Below, piece after piece: positions 61,310-64,000 of a DNA stretch of 64,000 bases. Under the pieces are notes generated by a model that saw nothing but the letters and a program-made list of their open reading frames with translations, made no database searches and was not told the DNA's origin. How positions within the stretch are numbered: the first letter of the stretch is position 1; every line of letters starts with the position of its first letter. The position numbers and the translations under genes were made by a program. The stretch is from the NCBI GenBank assembly GCA_028564675.1, contig JAOVVO010000153.1, positions 1 to 64,000 of the forward strand, read 5' to 3'. The stretch is from Onchocerca lupi (Eukaryota; Nematoda; Chromadorea; Rhabditida; Onchocercidae).

Positions 61310-64000
61310 TATCAGTATCAATTATCACTAGCACAACTAACTTTAACAGGGAAATTTTAAAGTAGCAGTAGTAATTGCAATAACAGTGATGAAATGAAAT
61401 CGAGCAGCATTCGAACAGCAATTAGGCGCTGTCGATAATTTCTAAAATATTTCTGAAATTAAGTATTTTTCAGATTTGATAAGGAAAAATGCTACATGCA
61501 ACATAAGCAACAACCAACAACTTTTTATTTTTAAAACATTTCTCGGTAATATATTGGCTGTAATTTGGAAAAAAAAGCGGCCTAATTTTGATAAAACATG
61601 CGCAAATCAAGCTTTTGGTATTAAATTTCAAATAAATCGAGTAGTAGTACCGTATTCTTCGGCAATTCTCAAGAACGATGGCTTTATTTGGCTCATGCAA
61701 GTCCTTGAAAACATGCCGGTATTGGATATTCAGGGAAGAAATTGAAGTAAAAAGTAGGTTGAAAGAAAAAAGCATAAAATACGACTAATAAAGATTATTT
61801 TTCTTCCGGGAATATTTTCCAATCTTATCAAGAAACATTCATCTCGATTTCTCGCCATAATTCATAAAATAAATATTATAGTTTCTTTTGCAAGAGAAAT
61901 TTAAAGTGATAGTTTGCATAATGTAACGTAAACAAAAACTCATGACTGTAAAACATTTCGAAATTCCGCTAATTATCAAAAGTTTCATTAGAGATTTTTA
62001 GCAAAAGTTTGACTTTAATATGTGGAAAAATTTCACGCAATTTACTTTTGAACGGTATGAATGATAAAAAAAAAAAAAGAAGAAATGAAATGAAGAATGT
62101 TAGTACAAATTATAGCGAACAGTTTCATTGCCAATACTTCAAATTTAATTTTGATAAATGTTTCTAAGTTATATCAGCAAGATATAACTTGCTTCTCTTT
62201 CCGACCCGATAATTTTACACTTTAGTAATCAAGTAGATTCTCCGAAAAGATCATGATCTTGATCGATGGATCTCAAAATCTCTCTTCTTGCTTCTCTGAA
62301 GATTATCACTTTGTAAGAATCCTATATTCTAGAAAAGAAAAAGAAAGTCATTTCTTGATGATACTTAAAGCTTACGAATCTTCTGAAATTATTCCTGTAG
62401 CAGTGTAGAAGCAATTAATACTTATATATTGCGGTAGGAATTAAGCTCACCGATAATTTCCCGAATTTTAGGCTGATTTAAAACAGAAACTTGAGATGAT
62501 ATTATTTATGAAAAAGTAATGATTTTTGAAAAAGTTTGAAGAAATTCGAAATAAGAGCAGCATTTACCGAGCTCATAAATTTTGCCAACAAAATAAAAAA
62601 TAAAGAAATAAAAAATGAAGAACAAAAATTGAACTGCATGGATGTATATTTCACAGATATATGGTTTAGGTCAAATTTGATTAGATAATTTAAAATTCTT
62701 GCGATTTAAACAACAAAATAAACAAAAGTCATTGAGCACAAGAATATTGAATCTTTCCGAAAGACTAAGAAAAATTCATGACATTAGTAATAAATCAATT
62801 TTTCAGTATTTTTTTTATCAAGTTGTTAAGAGATATTTTAAGAACTTCATAATAAATGCGTGATAAAAATCGTGTCATAATTTGTTTGGAACATTCTCGA
62901 ATACTTACTTATCAGACATAACTTCAAATTAACTAGACAAACAGTATGATGAAGAGTTGTTTTCTGAAGATTTTACCTTTTTATTATTTTAGACAAACAA
63001 TAAGTTCATTAAATTTTTTGGGATAATTTTCAGTGAGTCATTGAGAATTTTTCTCATATGTATTTTTAGGCAAATGAATCGTAATTTTCATCATTCATGT
63101 TCAATGAATCATGCAAAAGAATCATAATTCAAAGATGCGCTAAGGCAATTAAAAAGTAAAAAAAAATGAGGAATTTATGTCAGTTGATTTATCGAACTTA
63201 TTATCCTTGATGTCATAGCATGAGAAAATTGAAGAATGATTGGGAAAAAATGCCATAATTAATAGCATAAATGATGTCAAAACTTCAAATGAACTGAAAA
63301 TGATTCAAAGAAAAGTGTTCGAGAATTCTTGATGATTTTTAAAAAGTCCTATTGATAATTTATTTTTCCAATCATCTTCACGTACACAAATTGCTAGAAA
63401 AAAAAGAAAAAGAAAAAAGTGGAAAAAGTAGAAAAACAAAATTAATTTATCCAACAAAAATTATCCATTTTTTGAGTATTTATTCTTCATAACACTAATA
63501 CTGTCAATTTTTTTTTTATAAATTTCAAACATTGCTCATATAAAGTAATGTATAATTTGCACTGAATTCGAAAAAATTTCAAACAAATATGATTTAATCT
63601 TACTCCTAAGCAGGATAGAGAATATTTATCAAGATCGGAACTTTCAAACTGTAAATATGTACAAAAATACTTAACGAGAATTTAAGACCGAATATTTTAA
63701 TATGACGCTGTGTAATTATAACTACATGATATTAAAGTGAAGAATTCAACATAACGAAGGCAAGAGTTATCATCCTACGTCATTATCAACTGATAAGAAT
63801 AATTGAAAACGGAATGCATAATGTGTAATGTAATTTATCGAATGGTGGTGTCAAATATATAATAGAAATAGTTAACACTGAATATTATTTAAAATTAGAA
63901 TTTAATAGATTTGAACGAATCATGATGAATTATTCATAGTTTAATCAGTTAGTGACAAGGTGGAGCAATTTTTGTTTGATAGTTGAAAATCCATCTATCT
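61310..64000. other. Right end of window, no supported gene
   Basis: AT-rich. A plus frame at 61476-61745 is open without an early ATG and without recognisable motifs. A 22-base minus segment at 62451-62472, bounded by AG and a GTGAGC donor, could be a micro-exon of a gene extending further right; no partner was found. The rest is non-coding by all signs visible. Confidence 0.4.

Noticed and set aside
61476..61745. Plus-strand open frame of 89 codons
   Set aside because: Starts at a non-ATG codon, no splice sites, no recognisable motif.

Overview
This is AT-rich (roughly 70% A+T) nuclear DNA of a nematode, most likely a clade III (filarial or spirurid-type) worm. The evidence is spliceosomal introns of about 70 to 1,900 bases with T-rich ...CAG acceptors, a complete multi-exon gene for the TFIIH subunit p62, and a LITAF-domain gene. 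Three ATGs also sit 2 to 3 bases after a strong 3' splice site, as in trans-spliced (SL) nematode messages. There are no prokaryotic operons, tRNAs, rRNAs or CRISPR arrays. The species is inferred, not proven. Gene models were built by hand: each exon was read on its strand, the junctions were placed, and the reading phase was checked across every intron.

Layout. 0-7 kb: mostly non-coding, with a ~200 bp MITE-like inverted-repeat element and a doubtful secreted ORF at the left edge. 7.2-9.2 kb (+): small Cys-rich single-pass membrane protein with a Shisa-like layout. 13.5-14.8 kb (+): tiny two-exon membrane protein. 15.4-16.1 kb: probable LTR-retrotransposon remnant. 20.1-21.5 kb (+): small secreted ORF, then a two-exon microprotein ending in a CaaX box. 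24.2-30.1 kb (+): large secreted, repeat-containing protein of about 1,100 residues. 31.8-33.3 kb (-): LITAF/PPxY protein. 35.7-37.3 kb: SP-repeat exon candidate and a promoter-like island. 40.0-43.6 kb (-): unrecognised gene B. 44.1-49.1 kb (-): unrecognised gene A. 50.6-54.9 kb (+): gtf2h1 (TFIIH p62), divergent from gene A. 55.7 kb (+): 40-residue ORF. 58.4 kb: 25-bp tandem repeats. 59.3-61.3 kb (-): small single-pass membrane protein with a possible alternative tail exon.

No shared pathway links these genes; the window looks like ordinary gene-sparse chromosome. Genes A and B lie head to tail and could be an operon or one gene. Genes A and gtf2h1 share a 1.4 kb divergent intergenic region. 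The most novel material is the repeat protein, the unrecognised A/B pair and several very small spliced ORFs.
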